Below, piece after piece: positions 29,844 to 41,191 of a stretch of DNA of 64,000 nucleotides. Positions within the stretch are counted from its first letter, which is position 1. Every line of letters begins with the position of its first letter. The translations under genes were made by a program, and so were the position numbers. The notes below the pieces were generated by a model. It did not search any database. It had not been told where the DNA came from and saw only the letters and a program-made list of their open reading frames with translations. This stretch comes from Rebecca billardiae RCC1528. Lineage: Eukaryota > Haptophyta. The DNA lies in the NCBI GenBank assembly GCA_965240325.2, contig OZ251241.1:1426001-1490000 (forward strand), given 5' to 3'.

Positions 29844-30668
29844 GATGACAGCGTCGCAGGGCCGCTTTTACTTGCTTGACCCTGTGCAATGTTTAGTTGT
29901 TTACGCTCCAACAGTCAACCGCAGTTGAACGGTTGAACCGCAGTTTATAATAACCTTGACAGTTGACGCTGTGCAGCATAAAAGGCCCCACGTCGTCACT
30001 CGTCAAAAGTCAATATACAACTCAACGCTCAATAATCAATTCAGGCCAGCGACTCAGTACCCCTAGTAATCCCGACAAGAGACTGTCTGAGACTCATTTG
30101 AGATTCTGGGCTCTGATGAATACCAGAGTGCATTTGGGCATTGCCACTCAATAGCAACCAGTTAACGGTAAGTAATAAGTTTGACGAACTATTGGCAACG
30201 CTAGCTCTCCGCTCCCACACTTGTTGGGGCAACACACTTGTTGGGGCAACGGCCCAATGGCAACCGCCGCCAAACTGCGGGCGACACGCACGTGTCGATA
30301 GCGAAGACCTGGCAGGTCTGAATGTGCCATGTCCGCTCCCCGGGCGCGTGTGAGGCCCCATATCCGGCGCGGGAGGCCCTAATGGCGCAAAGACACCGAG
30401 GTAGTCGGCCGATCCGCCGATTCACGGTCCGTGGCTGCGGAGAGTTCGCACACACAGCGGGGAGAGTTCGGCGGCGCGGGTTCCGGGGTTCGGCTCGGTC
30501 AGCACGCGCCTCTGCGGCGGGTTGGTGCACATTTGCTGAGCATGAAGGCTCCACCCGTTCCACGAGGTGTTGTTCCGCCTCCAGGCGCCCCGCACCCCGG
30601 TCGTGGCGGCAGGATGGCGATCAAGTGGCGCGTGGCCGACGTGCGGCCCGAGCGAAACGTGACTTGGG
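29844..30668. other. Intergenic stretch, no supported gene
   Basis: The first part is AT-richer and should contain the promoter of the minus-strand receptor gene starting at 29843. A short tandem duplication around CACACTTGTTGGGGCAA lies near 30217-30250. No credible gene is seen. Confidence 0.4.
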
Positions 30669-31652
30669 CGCCGCGCGCCGCGCTGGCGGGGCGGCTAGGA
30701 CCCACGCGCGCCTTCGAATCCCCGGCGCCCGCTTGCGCATTGGCTTCCTCCGCCTGCGAGTCGCCTGCGACCGCGCCCGCCGCCCGCTTCGAGAGGGTTG
30801 ACCGCGCCCGAGCCTGCTCGCCGCCGAGCGCAGGGATGAGTTGAGCGCGGTGCGAGGCGGCGATCGTGGTCGGGCGATCGCATGGGCCCATATGGGCCCC
30901 ATCTGCCTCGGCGCGATCGCTTCAGCATGCGTATGTGACCCCACTTGTCATGGATGTCGGGTAGCAGGTGAGCACTGTCGGCCACTGTCGGCCAGCGTGT
31001 CATCGCGAGCGCGCGCGCGAGGGCTCTACGGGTCGGATGCCGCTCCGTGGTGTCTCGTGATTGTCTGCACTACGCAAACCGGCTGGCAAGATTGGTCCGC
31101 ATCTGTAATTAGGCGACGCCTGCCGTGTTCGCGACGAGAACTCAAGCAAGTTCTTCTGGCGATCAGACTGTTGCCGTCACCATTGACGCACGTTACGAGC
31201 TGGCAGAGCAGTGAAGGGCATGCCCTTGGTGGCCCACGCTGGGCAATACACGGCAATCGGCATGCTCTGATGTCAACTGTGACGTGTTTCCGACCCGTCT
31301 GGCCCTGCGCAGGCGCGGCGTGCGCGGACACGCTGGCCAACAGTGCTCGCCCGCTACCCGACATCCATGACAAGTAGGGTCACATACGCATGCTGAAGCG
31401 ATCGCGCCGTGGCAGATGGGGCGCAGATGGGCTCATGCGATCGCCCGACCGAGATCGCCGCCTCGCGCCGCGCTCAACTCATCCCTGCGCTCGGCGGCGA
31501 GCAGGCTCGGGCGCGGTCAACCCACTCAAAGCGGGCGGTGGGCGCAATCGCAGGCGACTCGCAGGCGGAGGAAGCCGATGCGCACGCGGGCGCCGGGGGT
31601 TCGAAGGCGCGCGTGGGTCCCGGCCACCCCGCCAGCGCGGCGCGCGGCGCAA
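30669..31652. repeat. Fold-back element 3: ~330-bp inverted repeat
   Basis: The left arm (about 30669-31001) and right arm (about 31327-31652) are inverted copies with scattered mismatches. The outer ends read GCGCCGCGCGCC, and the inner ends meet a 325-bp spacer at GGCCAGCGTGTC. The arms do not resemble those of the other fold-back elements. No protein-coding content could be supported. Confidence 0.85.
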
Positions 31653-31756
31653 ACAGCAACTCCTCGACAGCAGAGCGCGTGGATCGCCGCGACGTCGACG
31701 TCGCCCGCCCGCCCCCGCCCCTTCTCAACGGCCGCGGCCCCGCGTGCTCCCACTGT

Positions 31757-31805
31757 GGTCCGGGAGCTCATGAGGTGCAACTTGCACCTCATGAGCTCCC
31801 GGACC
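31757..31805. repeat. Perfect 49-bp palindrome (24-bp arms, 1-bp centre)
   Basis: The left arm 31757-31780 starts GGTCCGGGAGCTCATG. Its exact reverse complement occupies 31782-31805, with a single C between. It would extrude as a cruciform or form a very stable RNA stem. No gene is adjacent. Confidence 0.95.
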
Positions 31806-32433
31806 GTGTGCGAACTAATCGCCTTTCTGGAACGGGTGGCAGAGAGACGCGCCCACTAGTCGTAGTATGAATATGGACGATGCTGATGACGGACTGGCTT
31901 GCGCCGCCGGCGTTCGGCGGCGCGACGCCGGAGACAGAGGCCTGGTCCGTCTACTGCCATCGCAGCTGCTTGTGAGTTGTGTACATAGTGTACAGGGTGA
32001 CGCCGCTGCCGGGCTATATGTAGCATCATCATATAGCGCAGTCGTATGCATGATATATTTATTGACCTTCGGCCTGCCGCCCGGTCGTCCGCCAGTACTA
32101 AATAACTACCGGGGCGCCACTGTATTCGTGTATACCGGCCCCCGCCGGCCGCGCGGACCGCGCGGCGCACTGCCCGCCGTCATCCGCCTTCCGAAGCACC
32201 AGATGGGATGATATAATATTCATGGGCGGTTGCGCGGACGTCAATCGTCATACTCAGCACTACGACAATTGATGACTTGCACTACGGCAAGCTGGCATCG
32301 GACCGGGCCGCGGACCCGGCGCGGCGGCCGCTGCCAGTCGGACCGTCAGTCACAGCGGAGTCAACGCCGGGCGCCGGCACTCGGTCCCGAGCCCGCGCCG
32401 CGCTCGGCTCAGATCACATCAGCAGCGTACGTA
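31806..32433. other. Intergenic stretch, no supported gene
   Basis: Composition is mixed, with an AT-richer centre around 32000-32110. It lies downstream of the large minus-strand frame. I see nothing beyond short unsupported frames. Confidence 0.4.
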
Positions 32434-35133
32434 TCATCCTCTGCTTGATGACGAAGGCGGCCAGTTGGCCACGATGCGGCGGCATCGGCCCGCGCTCTGC
32501 TCATCCACGCCGTGGTCGTGCTGCCCGACCGCGGCGCCGCGCGCGTCAGGCCGCGGCGGCGAGCGCGCGGCGGCCGCGGCGGCGGCGGCAGTGCTCGGAA
32601 TGGAATAGGGCTGCCGCTGCTGGGCGCGCTTGCTTCCGCCGCCGACGGCCGGCGCGCCGCTGAGCAGCGGCAGCGGGTTGCTCGGCGGCGGCAGCGCCAC
32701 CCACGCGCCGCCCACGTCCGCGCCACCGCCCCGCGCCGCTTCCGTTGGCCCGCCTGCTCGCAGCGGCGCCCGCGCGGCCGGCGGAGGCGGCGGCGGCGCG
32801 GCGCGCGCGCGCGCCGTGGCGCGCCAGGCGCCGAGCGCGGTGTGGAGCTGCGAGTGCTCGACCGCCATCGCCGCCTCCAGTGGCGGGCTTGCGGGCGGCG
32901 TGTACGGCGGGGGCACGCCGATCGCGCGCGCGGTCGCGGCGCGCGAGCGGCCAGTACCCGTGCTGCCGGCGCGCGGCCCGCGCCCCGCGGTCGGCGGCGC
33001 GCTGCCGCCGGCCGCGCTGGCGCGCGCGCGCTGGTCAGGTGTGCACGCGCCGAGGCCGACGCACCCGGCCGGCACGCCGCCGTCGGCGCACGGCCCCGGC
33101 GCATGCGGCCACCACGGCGGCGCGGGCGCGCACGCGCGGCGCGGCGCGCACGCCGCCGCGCGCGCGTCGCCGTCGTCGCCACCGTCCGCGCCGCCACACG
33201 CCGAGCCTGCGGCCCAGGGCTCGGCGGCGCCCGCGGCGTCAGCGGCGGTGGGCGCGGCGGCACAGGCGGCGGGCGATGCGGCGGCGGCGGCGGCTCGCGG
33301 GTGCACGGCCGCGGCCGGGGCGTCGGCTGGCGCGGCGGCGGCGGCGGCGGCGGCGAGCACGTCGCGGCGCGTGCGCGCGAGCGCCACGCGCGCGGCGACG
33401 ACGCGGCCAAAATGGGCTTGCGCGTGCGCCACTGCCCAGCGCGCGAGCGCGCGCCGAAGGCGCAGCTGGCGAGCGGCCGCGGCCGCGAGCGCGGCGCGCC
33501 GCAGCGCGCGCGCGGCCGCGTCGGGCGGCGGCGCGCGCGCGGCGGCGGCGGCGGCGGAAACGGCCGCGCCCTCGCGCAAGCGGCGCAGCGCCTGCGCAGC
33601 GTACGCGCGACCTCCGACCGCGCGCACCGCGCTGTCGAGCCGCGCGCGCGCGCCGCCGAAGCGCCACGCGCCGACGGCGGCGCGCGCCGCCAGCGCCAGC
33701 CGGCGCTCCGCAGCCGCGTCGGCGGCGGCGTCGGCGTCGGCGCGGCGGCGCAGGTCGGCGGCGTGCGCGCCGAGCGCGCGCAGCACGGCGCGCGCGCGCG
33801 CGCTGCGCCGCCGAGCGCGGTCGACTGCGATGTGGATGGCGCGCGCGTGCGCCGCGACGTCGCGCGCCCACGCGCGCAGCGCGGTGCGCAGCCGCAGCCG
33901 CGCGGCCGCGCGGCCGCGCGCGGCCGCGCGGCGCGCGGCGCGCGCGCGCGCGCCGAGCGCGCCCCAGGCGGCGCCGAGCGCGGCGGTGGCGCGGGCCATG
34001 CGCAGCGCGGCCGCGGCGTGGCGCGCGGCGCGGCGCTCGCGCCGCGCGCGCGCGTGCGCCGACGCCCAGCCGTGCCACGCCGCGCACAGCGCGCACAGCC
34101 AAGCGTGCTCCGCCGCGTAGCGCGCGCGGCCGCGCGCGGCCGGCGCGGCCGCGCCTGCGCCGTGCGCCGCGCCGCCGGCGGCGCCGGCGGCGCCGAGCGC
34201 CGCCAGCGCGCGCCGGAGCGCGGCGCGGCCGCGCGCGGCGGCGGCCCAGCGGCGCGCGAGCGCGGCGGCGGCGCGCGCGCGCAGCTCGGCGCGCAGCCCG
34301 TCGCCCGGCGCCGCGAGCGCCGCGCGCGCCACGCCGCGCGCCGCCCATGCGCGCGCCGCGCGCCGCGCCAAGCGCGCCGCGCGCGCCGCCGCGCCAAGCG
34401 CCGCAAGTGCGCGCAGCGCGCTCGCGCGCGCGGCGCGCGCGGCGTGGGCGCGCGCGGCGCGGAGTGCGCGCGCGCGCGCGGCGCGCGTGCGGAGCCGCGC
34501 CGCGCCGTCGTACCCGCGCGCGCGCCACGCCGCGCGCTCGCGCGACAGCGCCGCCCACGCCGCGCGCCGGCGGCGCGCGGCCGCCGCCGCGTCGGCGGCC
34601 GCGGCCGCGCGGCGCGCGGCCGCGCCGCCGCGCCGCAGCGCGCGCCACGCGCACCACACGGCGCCGAGCGCGGCCGCGGCGGCGCCGAGCGCGTCCGCGG
34701 CGGCGGCGGCGCGCACGTGGCGCAGGGCGCGCATCGCGCGCGCCGCACACCGCCACGCGCGCGCCTCGCGCAGCCGCGCCGCCGCGCGCGCCGCGCGCGC
34801 GCCGCGCGCGCCGCGCCGCGCCCACGCGCGCAGCGCGCCGCGCCGCGCGCCGCGCGCCGCCGCGCGCGCGAGCGCGCCGCGCGCCGCCGCGCGCGCGCGC
34901 AGCGTGGCGAGCGCGAGCGCGCGCGCCGCCGCGGCCGAGGCCTCGCGCGCGGCGCGCACCACGCGCGCCGTCGCCGCCACGCGCGCCAACGCCGCGAACG
35001 CGCCGCCGCCGCGCGCGCGCCACGCGAGCCGCGCGCGCGGCGCGCGCGGCGGCGCGGGCGCGCGCGGCGGCGGCGGCGGCGGCGCGGCGCGCGCCGCGCG
35101 CGCTTCGCGCGGCGGTGGCATCTGCCGCGCAGC

Positions 35134-35164
<31 letters not shown>

Positions 35165-36384
35165 AGCGGGAGTGCGCGGCGCCGCGCAGCGGGCGCGGTG
35201 CGCGGTGCGCGCGGCGGCGTCGGCGGCGAGGTCGCGCGGCGGCGCTCGGCGCGACGCGCGCGGCTCGGCGGCGGCTGCGGCGGCTGCGGCTGCGGCGGCG
35301 CGCGCGGCGCGGCGCGGGGCGCGCGCGCCGCCGGCTTCGTCGGCGGCGCGGCGGGCGCGTCGAGCGCGGCGTCGAGCGCGGCGTACGCCTCGCGCGCGGC
35401 CCTCGACCCGCGCGCGCGCTCGCGCAGCACGCGCAGGCACCGCCGCGCCGCGCCCACGGCCGCGTGCGCGCGCGCGCGCGCGGCCGCGTAGCGCGCGCGC
35501 GCGCGCACGTGCGCCGCTGCGCGCGCCGCCGCCCACACCGCCGTGAGCGCGCGCGCGGCGGCGCGGCGGCGTGTGGCGGCGGCGGCGGCGGGGTGGTGGG
35601 CTGCGGCGTGGCGTGCGCGGCGGCCGAGCGCGTGCGCGCACAGCGCGAGCAGACCGCGCGCGCGCCGCGCCGCGCCCGCCGCCGCGTCGGCGGCGGCGGC
35701 GCGCGCCGCGCGCGCGTCGGCGCGCGCGCCGCGCGCGCGCCACGCGCGCCACGCGCGCGCGCGCGCGCCGCGCGCCGCGGCGGCAGCGTGCGCCGCGCGC
35801 CACGCGGCGTGGGCGTCGTGCCGCGCGGCGCCTGCGCGCACGCGCGACCACGCGCGGCGCAGCCCGACGAGCCGCGCGCGCGCCGCGCCGCGCGCGTCGA
35901 GCGCGGCGGCGGCCGCGCGCGCGGCCGCCGCCGCCGCCCACGCGCGCGCGCGGCGCGCGGCCGCGGCGCGCGCGGCCGCGCGCCGCGCGCCCGCCGCGTC
36001 CGCCGCGCGCTGGGCGGCGGCGCGGAGCGCAGCGAGCGCGGCGGCGCAGCGCGCGCGCGCCTTCCGCGCCCCGCGCGCCCGCGCCTCCGCGCCCGCCTCC
36101 GCCGCCGCATCCGTCGCCAGCCGCCACCCGCCGAGCGCGCGCGCCGCCGCGCCGCGCCGCACGCGCGCCGCGCGCTCGCGCGCGCCGCTGCTGACGAGCC
36201 GGCTGCGAAGTGCAGAGAGCCGAAGGGCTGACAGGGCGAGCTTGGCGGCGAGGCGCGCGCGGAGCTCGCCGAGCATGTGCGCGCGCAGCGCGGACGCCTC
36301 GGAGCCCTCGCCGCCCGGGCCCGCCGCGCCCGCGCCCGCCGCCGCCGCCGCCGCTGCCGCCACAGTCCTGCGTGCCGCGCCGCG

Positions 36385-36453
<69 letters not shown>

Positions 36454-38040
36454 TGGCACTGAGCCCTCGGCCGCGCGCGCCGCGAGCGCGCGCAGCGGCG
36501 CCGTCGGCAGCGCGGCGCACGCCGCGACGACCTCCGCGTGCCGCGCGGCGAGCGCGCGCACCGCGCCCGCGAGCGGCGCGAGCCGAGTGTCCGCCAGCAC
36601 CCGCAATCGGCCGCACGGGCCGAGGCCGCGCGCCGGCCGCCGCGCCGCCGCCGCCGCCGCCGCCGCGGCGGCGCCGGCGCGCGGCGGCGAGGGCGAGGGC
36701 GGCGAGGCGGGGCGTGCGCGTCCGCGCGGCGGCGTGCGCGGCGGCGTGCGAGGGAGCGGCGGGCCGAGGCTCGCGCTGAGCGCGCGCACCGCGCAGTCCA
36801 CCGCGCGCTGCACGCTCCGCGCCGCCGGCGACGAGCGAGCCGCCGCCTCCGCCTCCGCCTCCGCCTCCGCCTCCGCCGCCGCCGCCGCCGCCGCCGCCGC
36901 CTCCGCCGCCGCGCCGCCGCCGCGCGCGCGCCGCGCGCTGCCGCCGCCACCCGCTGCCGCCGCCGTCGGCTCCTCCGCCGCCGACGCCGCCGTCGCGCGC
37001 GCTGGCCACCGGCCGTCCGGCGAGGCGGCAGCGAGTGCCGGGGTGGCGTGGCCCGCGCCGAGCCATGCCGTGGCGGGATCGGGCGGCGGCGGCTGCGGCG
37101 GCGGCGGCGGCCGCCGCGGCGGCGGCGGCGCTGGCGGCGGCGGCGACTGCGGCGGCGGTATGGCTACGGTCGCGGCGGGCGGCGCTGGCGCGTGCACCGG
37201 AGCGCGCGCGCTGGGCGAAGCGGTGCCCGCGGGCGGTGCATGCGAGGGCACGCCGCACGAGGCGCCCGGCCCGCTGCCGTCCGCGCCGCTGCGCGCGCTC
37301 GGCGGCGCGAGCGGCAAAGATGGCGGCGCGCCGGCCGCGGCCGCGCGCACGCGACAGGTGGCCGCGGGCGGTGGCGGCATGGGCGCGCGCTCCAAAGGCG
37401 GCTCGGCGGCCGCCACCTCGGCTGCGCGGGGCACCGAGCCCCCCGTGCCGCCCGCGCGCCCGTGCGCCACCGCGCCGCACGCGCTCGCCGGCCGAGCGAA
37501 GCCAACTGCCGCCGCCGCCGCCGCGGGCGGCGGCGGCGCGGTGCGTGCGCGCTCGCGCGAGTGCGCCGCCGCCTGGCGCGCGATGCTCGCGGCGTAGCCC
37601 GGCATGGGCGGCCTGCGCGCGGGATCGGAAGGCTCGCGCGCGCGCGCGCCCGCCGCCGACGCCGCGCTCGTCACCGCTGGCGGTGGCGGCGCAGCGGTCG
37701 TCGTCGGTGGCGGCGGCGGAGGCGGCGGCGCGCACCGGCGCGCCGCGCCGTCGTGCGCCTCGGCGCCCCCGCCGGCCGCGCCGGCGGCCGCGGCGTACGG
37801 CGGCGCCCACGCGCGCGCGTACTCGCTCTGCGCCGCGCCCGCCGCCCGGCCGCTCGCGCCCGCTAGCGTGAGCGGCGCGGGCAAGGCGGCCAGCAGCGCG
37901 TGAACTTTTCGCGCATGTTCCTCCGCGTCTTGTATTTGCGCGTCCACGAAGGCCGCGCCGCCGGGCGGGCGGAAGGCGGTGGCGGGCGGGGGCACGGGCT
38001 CGCGCGGCGCGCGCCCCGGCTGTCGCCCCGCGTGCAGCAT
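32434..38040 (-). CDS. Giant Ala/Arg-rich protein with Trp-containing repeats, possibly Sfi1-like
   Basis: This is one uninterrupted minus-strand frame of about 1,868 residues if it starts at the ATG at 38040 (MLHAGRQPGRAPREP). The frame stays open further upstream, but into fold-back element 4, so that part is disregarded. The N-terminal third is Pro/Ala/Ser-rich with Gly and Ala runs. The rest is a long series of Ala/Arg-rich helices with regularly placed Trp, as in ARAWRAWRARGARA, ALRAWARRGARGA and LRTALRAWARDVAAH. The pattern recalls Sfi1-type centrin-binding repeats (hydrophobic-x2-Trp in long helices), which would suggest a basal body or centriole fibre, but the composition is too biased to be sure. 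The opposite strand is also open for long stretches here. This strand is preferred for the Trp periodicity, a plausible start and a C-terminal stop outside the biased region. Confidence 0.45.
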
Positions 38041-38205
38041 CCGCCCCGCTGGCGCCGCACCGGCCGGCCCCCGCGCTGGCGCACTCAAAGCAGCGGCCCC
38101 CGCCACCTCCGTGCAGGCAAGGATTTTGCCGTTGGCACAGGGCTGCCTTCTCGCCGCGAGCAGTCCGGTCGTTCGTCGCTGAGCAGGACTTCTTCCAAAC
38201 TGGCT

Positions 38206-39117
38206 ATTGACACTGGCCCACAGGACCGACCGGACAGGGGGGGGTTCCGAATTGGTCCCCCGACCTCGAGCTCGATGGCTGCCGCACGTGCGTGCCCAGC
38301 GTGCCTCGCGCGTGTACGTGCACGGTAGGGCGTCCCGACAGCGGCGGGGTGGAGTAGATGGTCGCATGGGAGGTGCATCCGTGTGTCGGAGACGTCTCGG
38401 CGCCTCGGTGGCGTGCCCACACCTCTCCTTGTCGCCGCTTGCCTGCTGCGTGCTCGGCCAGCCGTTTGGAGTGCATGCCTGCACGTGCACGGCCAGTGTC
38501 GGGCGGATCGAGCCGTAGCGAGTGTGCTTGCGGGTACTCCCACCCGATGCGGCTCTCTGCCGCCGTCGTAGTAGCTCTCGTGCATCAATCCCAAGCCGTG
38601 CACTCCAACCCACGACGTGTTCAGTGTTGTCATGGTGGTACACCACATGCTGTCCAGTTTTATTTTCAAATAGCGCATTTCTGATGCGATTCCTGGGCAA
38701 TGTTCGCGAGCATGTTGGGCGCATGCCCGACTAGATTCGGCAGGTTCCAGGACACGCGCGAGGGCTTGCGACGGCGGCAGAGAGCCGCATCGGGTGGGAG
38801 TACCCGCAAGCACACTCGCTACGGCTCGATCCGCCCGACACTGGCCGTGCACGTGCAGGCGTGCACTCCAAACGGCTGGCCGAGCACGCAGCAGGCAAGC
38901 GGCGACAAGGAGAGGTGTGGGCACGCCACCGAGGCGCCGAGACGTCTCCGACACACGGATGCACCTCCCATGCGACCATCTACGCCACCCCGCCGCTGTC
39001 GGGACGCCCTACCGTGCACGTACACGCGCGAGGCACGCTGGGCACGCACGTGCGGCAGCCATCGAGCTCGAGGTCGGGGGACCAATTCGGAACCCCCCCC
39101 TGTGGGCCAGTGTCAAT
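38206..39117. repeat. Fold-back element 4: ~350-bp inverted repeat, near-identical arms
   Basis: The left arm 38206-38568 and right arm 38769-39117 are inverted copies. The 14-bp length difference is explained by CAGGACCGACCGGA present only in the left arm near 38221-38234; otherwise only a few substitutions occur. A spacer of about 200 bp separates them. The outer end reads ATTGACACTGGCCCACA. No transposase is present. Confidence 0.9.
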
Positions 39118-39841
39118 TCAAGCAAAGGACCATCATCGTTCAAGAATCAAGCCCAAGGGCGAGTGGCGCGGGTTCGGAACTCGGAAGCACTTCGCCAGTC
39201 GGGGATGTTGTGGCCCGCGGAGCCGCCGGTCCGACCCCGGTGCAGACTGGAGACTTGGACGTCGCACTCGCAACTCGAAGGGGTCGTCGACTGACGACTC
39301 GCAAGGTCGTCGGCGGCAGTCAATTACACAAGTCACATCAGTCAGAATACAGCAGTACTCACAGTAGCTGCGCCTCAGTCCGTCAGTCGGCGTCATGCCC
39401 GCGCACTCACGCCTCACTCACGGCACTCGGGAGTCCTCGGCCGCGCGTCTGGCGCCCGTCTGCGCCACTGCCTGCCCGCAGGCTCAGGCTGCCGGCGCCG
39501 TGGACGCTGGCCCGGCCGGTCACAGAGTACATCACAGCCCGCGGTGACGCGGTCGGCGGTCCCGCCCCCGGCGCAGCTAGCTGACAGAGTACGGCACCCG
39601 GGAGGCTCCGGGTCACGCGGGCTGGCCGTGGGCCGCGTGGGCGGGCGCCGCGGGCGGGACTGGCTCCGCGGCGTGACGGCGGATGATGCGCGTCCACGCA
39701 CACCAGCGGCACGCAGTAGAGGGACTCAACGAGGGTGTGGGTGAGCCGGCTGTCGAGCCGCTGGCGGCGCTGCGTGCGGTGCGCGTAATTAAATATGATC
39801 TGTCCCGCATAGGCAGGGCGCCATCCATGCACTGCCACCGC
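39118..39841. other. Intergenic stretch, no supported gene
   Basis: This stretch lies between fold-back element 4 and the 3' end of the hog-domain gene. Short frames on both strands show no motif. Confidence 0.4.
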
Positions 39842-41191
39842 CTAGCTGGACGCGGCGGCCAGCACCGCGTGCATCGCGTCGGCGCCGAGCGCGCCCACGG
39901 CGGACATGGCCGCGCCAGACACCGCCGCGGCACCGGCGCTCGCGAGCCAGACGTGCGCGAGGCCGAGCGCGAGCACGCGGCACGGCGCGCACGACGGCGG
40001 CAGCGCGGCAAAGGTCGTCGCGTCCACCGCCTTCTTGAGCGACAGGAGCGTGCCCGGGCCGGCGAGCGCGTACGGGTTGAAGCCGCCCGAGTCCGTGCGC
40101 TCCACGATCGCCATCACGCGCTCGAGGAACGCCGGGTCGAGCGCGTACAGCGCGCGCAGCGGGGCGCCCATCAGGTGGGTGAGCCCGTTCACGGCCGCGC
40201 CCGAGCGGAGCGCGGGCGGCAGCGCGGCGGCCAGCAGCGTCGTGTACGAGGAGGCGACGACGCCGTTGACGACGATGTCGCCGTGGAGGGTGAGCGGCGC
40301 GAAGAGGCCAGCCTTGAAGACGGCGCTCGTCGCCGTCACGAGCGCGTCGTCCGCACACGCCCCCTCCTCCTCCTCCACGCCGGCCTTCTTCGTCGCGCCC
40401 GCGACGACGCGCATCCGCATCCCGGCGCGGAGGTCGCGCGCCGCGACGTACGCGCCGTCGGCGAGCGCGTAGTGGTCTTCCGTGAGCTCGAGGACGTGGC
40501 CGGAGGAGAGCTCGACGCGCACCATCGCGTGCCGCACGTCCGCGCGCGTGTCGCTGTGCGGGATGGCCCACACGGCCGAGAACGTCCGGCTGCCGTCCAC
40601 CAGGACTCGGTCGCCGGCGGCAAGCTCGTCCATGCGCTTCGGCCCAGCGGGCGTAGTCACGGTCGCGTCCGCTGGGAAGCAGCCGCCTGTGGTGTCCTCC
40701 CGGCACTCGCGAACCGTGCCCCCCTGTCCATCAGACACCCCTTCGCAAACCAAGCCTTCGCAGCAGGGGGCTCGATCACTGGGGCCGCTGCGTGCGCAGT
40801 TGCGCTCCCACTCCTGCAGGCAAAAGGGCGGCGATGGCGGCGGCGACGGAGGCGATGGAGGATCCGACGGCGGGTCAGCTGGCGGCATCGGCGGCGGCGG
40901 CGGTGCAGGCGGCGACGGCGGCGGCGACGAAGGCGGCGGCGAAGGTGGCGGCGAAGGCGGCGGCGGCGGCGGCGATGAAGGCGGCGACGGCGTGCCGATT
41001 GGCAGTGGAGGCGACGGCGGCGATGCAGGCGGCGGCGAAGGCGGCGGCGACGGCGGCGGTGGCGACAGCGCGGCGGGCGCCGGCGATGGCGGCGGAGACC
41101 ACGCAATGGCGGACGCTTCGATGGCGCACGCTCCGCCCAAAGACAGCACGACGGCGACTGCCAGGAGCGCGCGCCGAGGTGTTGCCGTCAT
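39842..41191 (-). CDS. Proline-rich secreted protein with a Hint (hedgehog/intein-like) domain
   Basis: This is a single exon of about 449 residues from the ATG at 41191, which opens into a signal peptide (MTATPRRALLAVAVVLSLGG). About 90 residues of SPPPPSP/PPSPPP repeats follow, typical of hydroxyproline-rich wall or scale glycoproteins. A Cys-rich linker (CLQEWERNCARSG to CCEGLVCEG) comes next. The Hint domain begins GGCFPADATVTTPAGPKRMD, with a Cys nucleophile after Gly. It continues with LTEDHYALADGAYVAARDL (the T-x-x-H pair of hog domains) and ends DIVVNGVVASSYT, matching the V-x-A-S-x-Y end block. The active-site residues for N-to-S acyl shift are present, so self-cleavage at Gly-Cys is plausible. 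About 130 further residues with hydrophobic stretches follow. Likely role: an extracellular matrix protein released or modified by its hog domain. Confidence 0.85.
   Translation of the reverse strand: MTATPRRALLAVAVVLSLGGACAIEASAIAWSPPPSPAPAALSPPPPSPPPSPPPASPPSPPLPIGTPSPPSSPPPPPPSPPPSPPPSSPPPSPPAPPPPPMPPADPPSDPPSPPSPPPSPPFCLQEWERNCARSGPSDRAPCCEGLVCEGVSDGQGGTVRECREDTTGGCFPADATVTTPAGPKRMDELAAGDRVLVDGSRTFSAVWAIPHSDTRADVRHAMVRVELSSGHVLELTEDHYALADGAYVAARDLRAGMRMRVVAGATKKAGVEEEEGACADDALVTATSAVFKAGLFAPLTLHGDIVVNGVVASSYTTLLAAALPPALRSGAAVNGLTHLMGAPLRALYALDPAFLERVMAIVERTDSGGFNPYALAGPGTLLSLKKAVDATTFAALPPSCAPCRVLALGLAHVWLASAGAAAVSGAAMSAVGALGADAMHAVLAAASS

Noticed and set aside
32512-36231. Plus-strand frame of 1,239 codons opposite the giant Ala/Arg frame
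   Set aside because: Its product is nearly pure Arg/Ala/Gly without periodic Trp or a plausible start. It is most likely a mirror of the minus strand.
38041-38724. N-terminal extension of the giant frame into fold-back element 4
   Set aside because: The extra ~228 codons are encoded by a repeat arm and the same peptide appears on the opposite side of the palindrome, so it is not likely to be protein.
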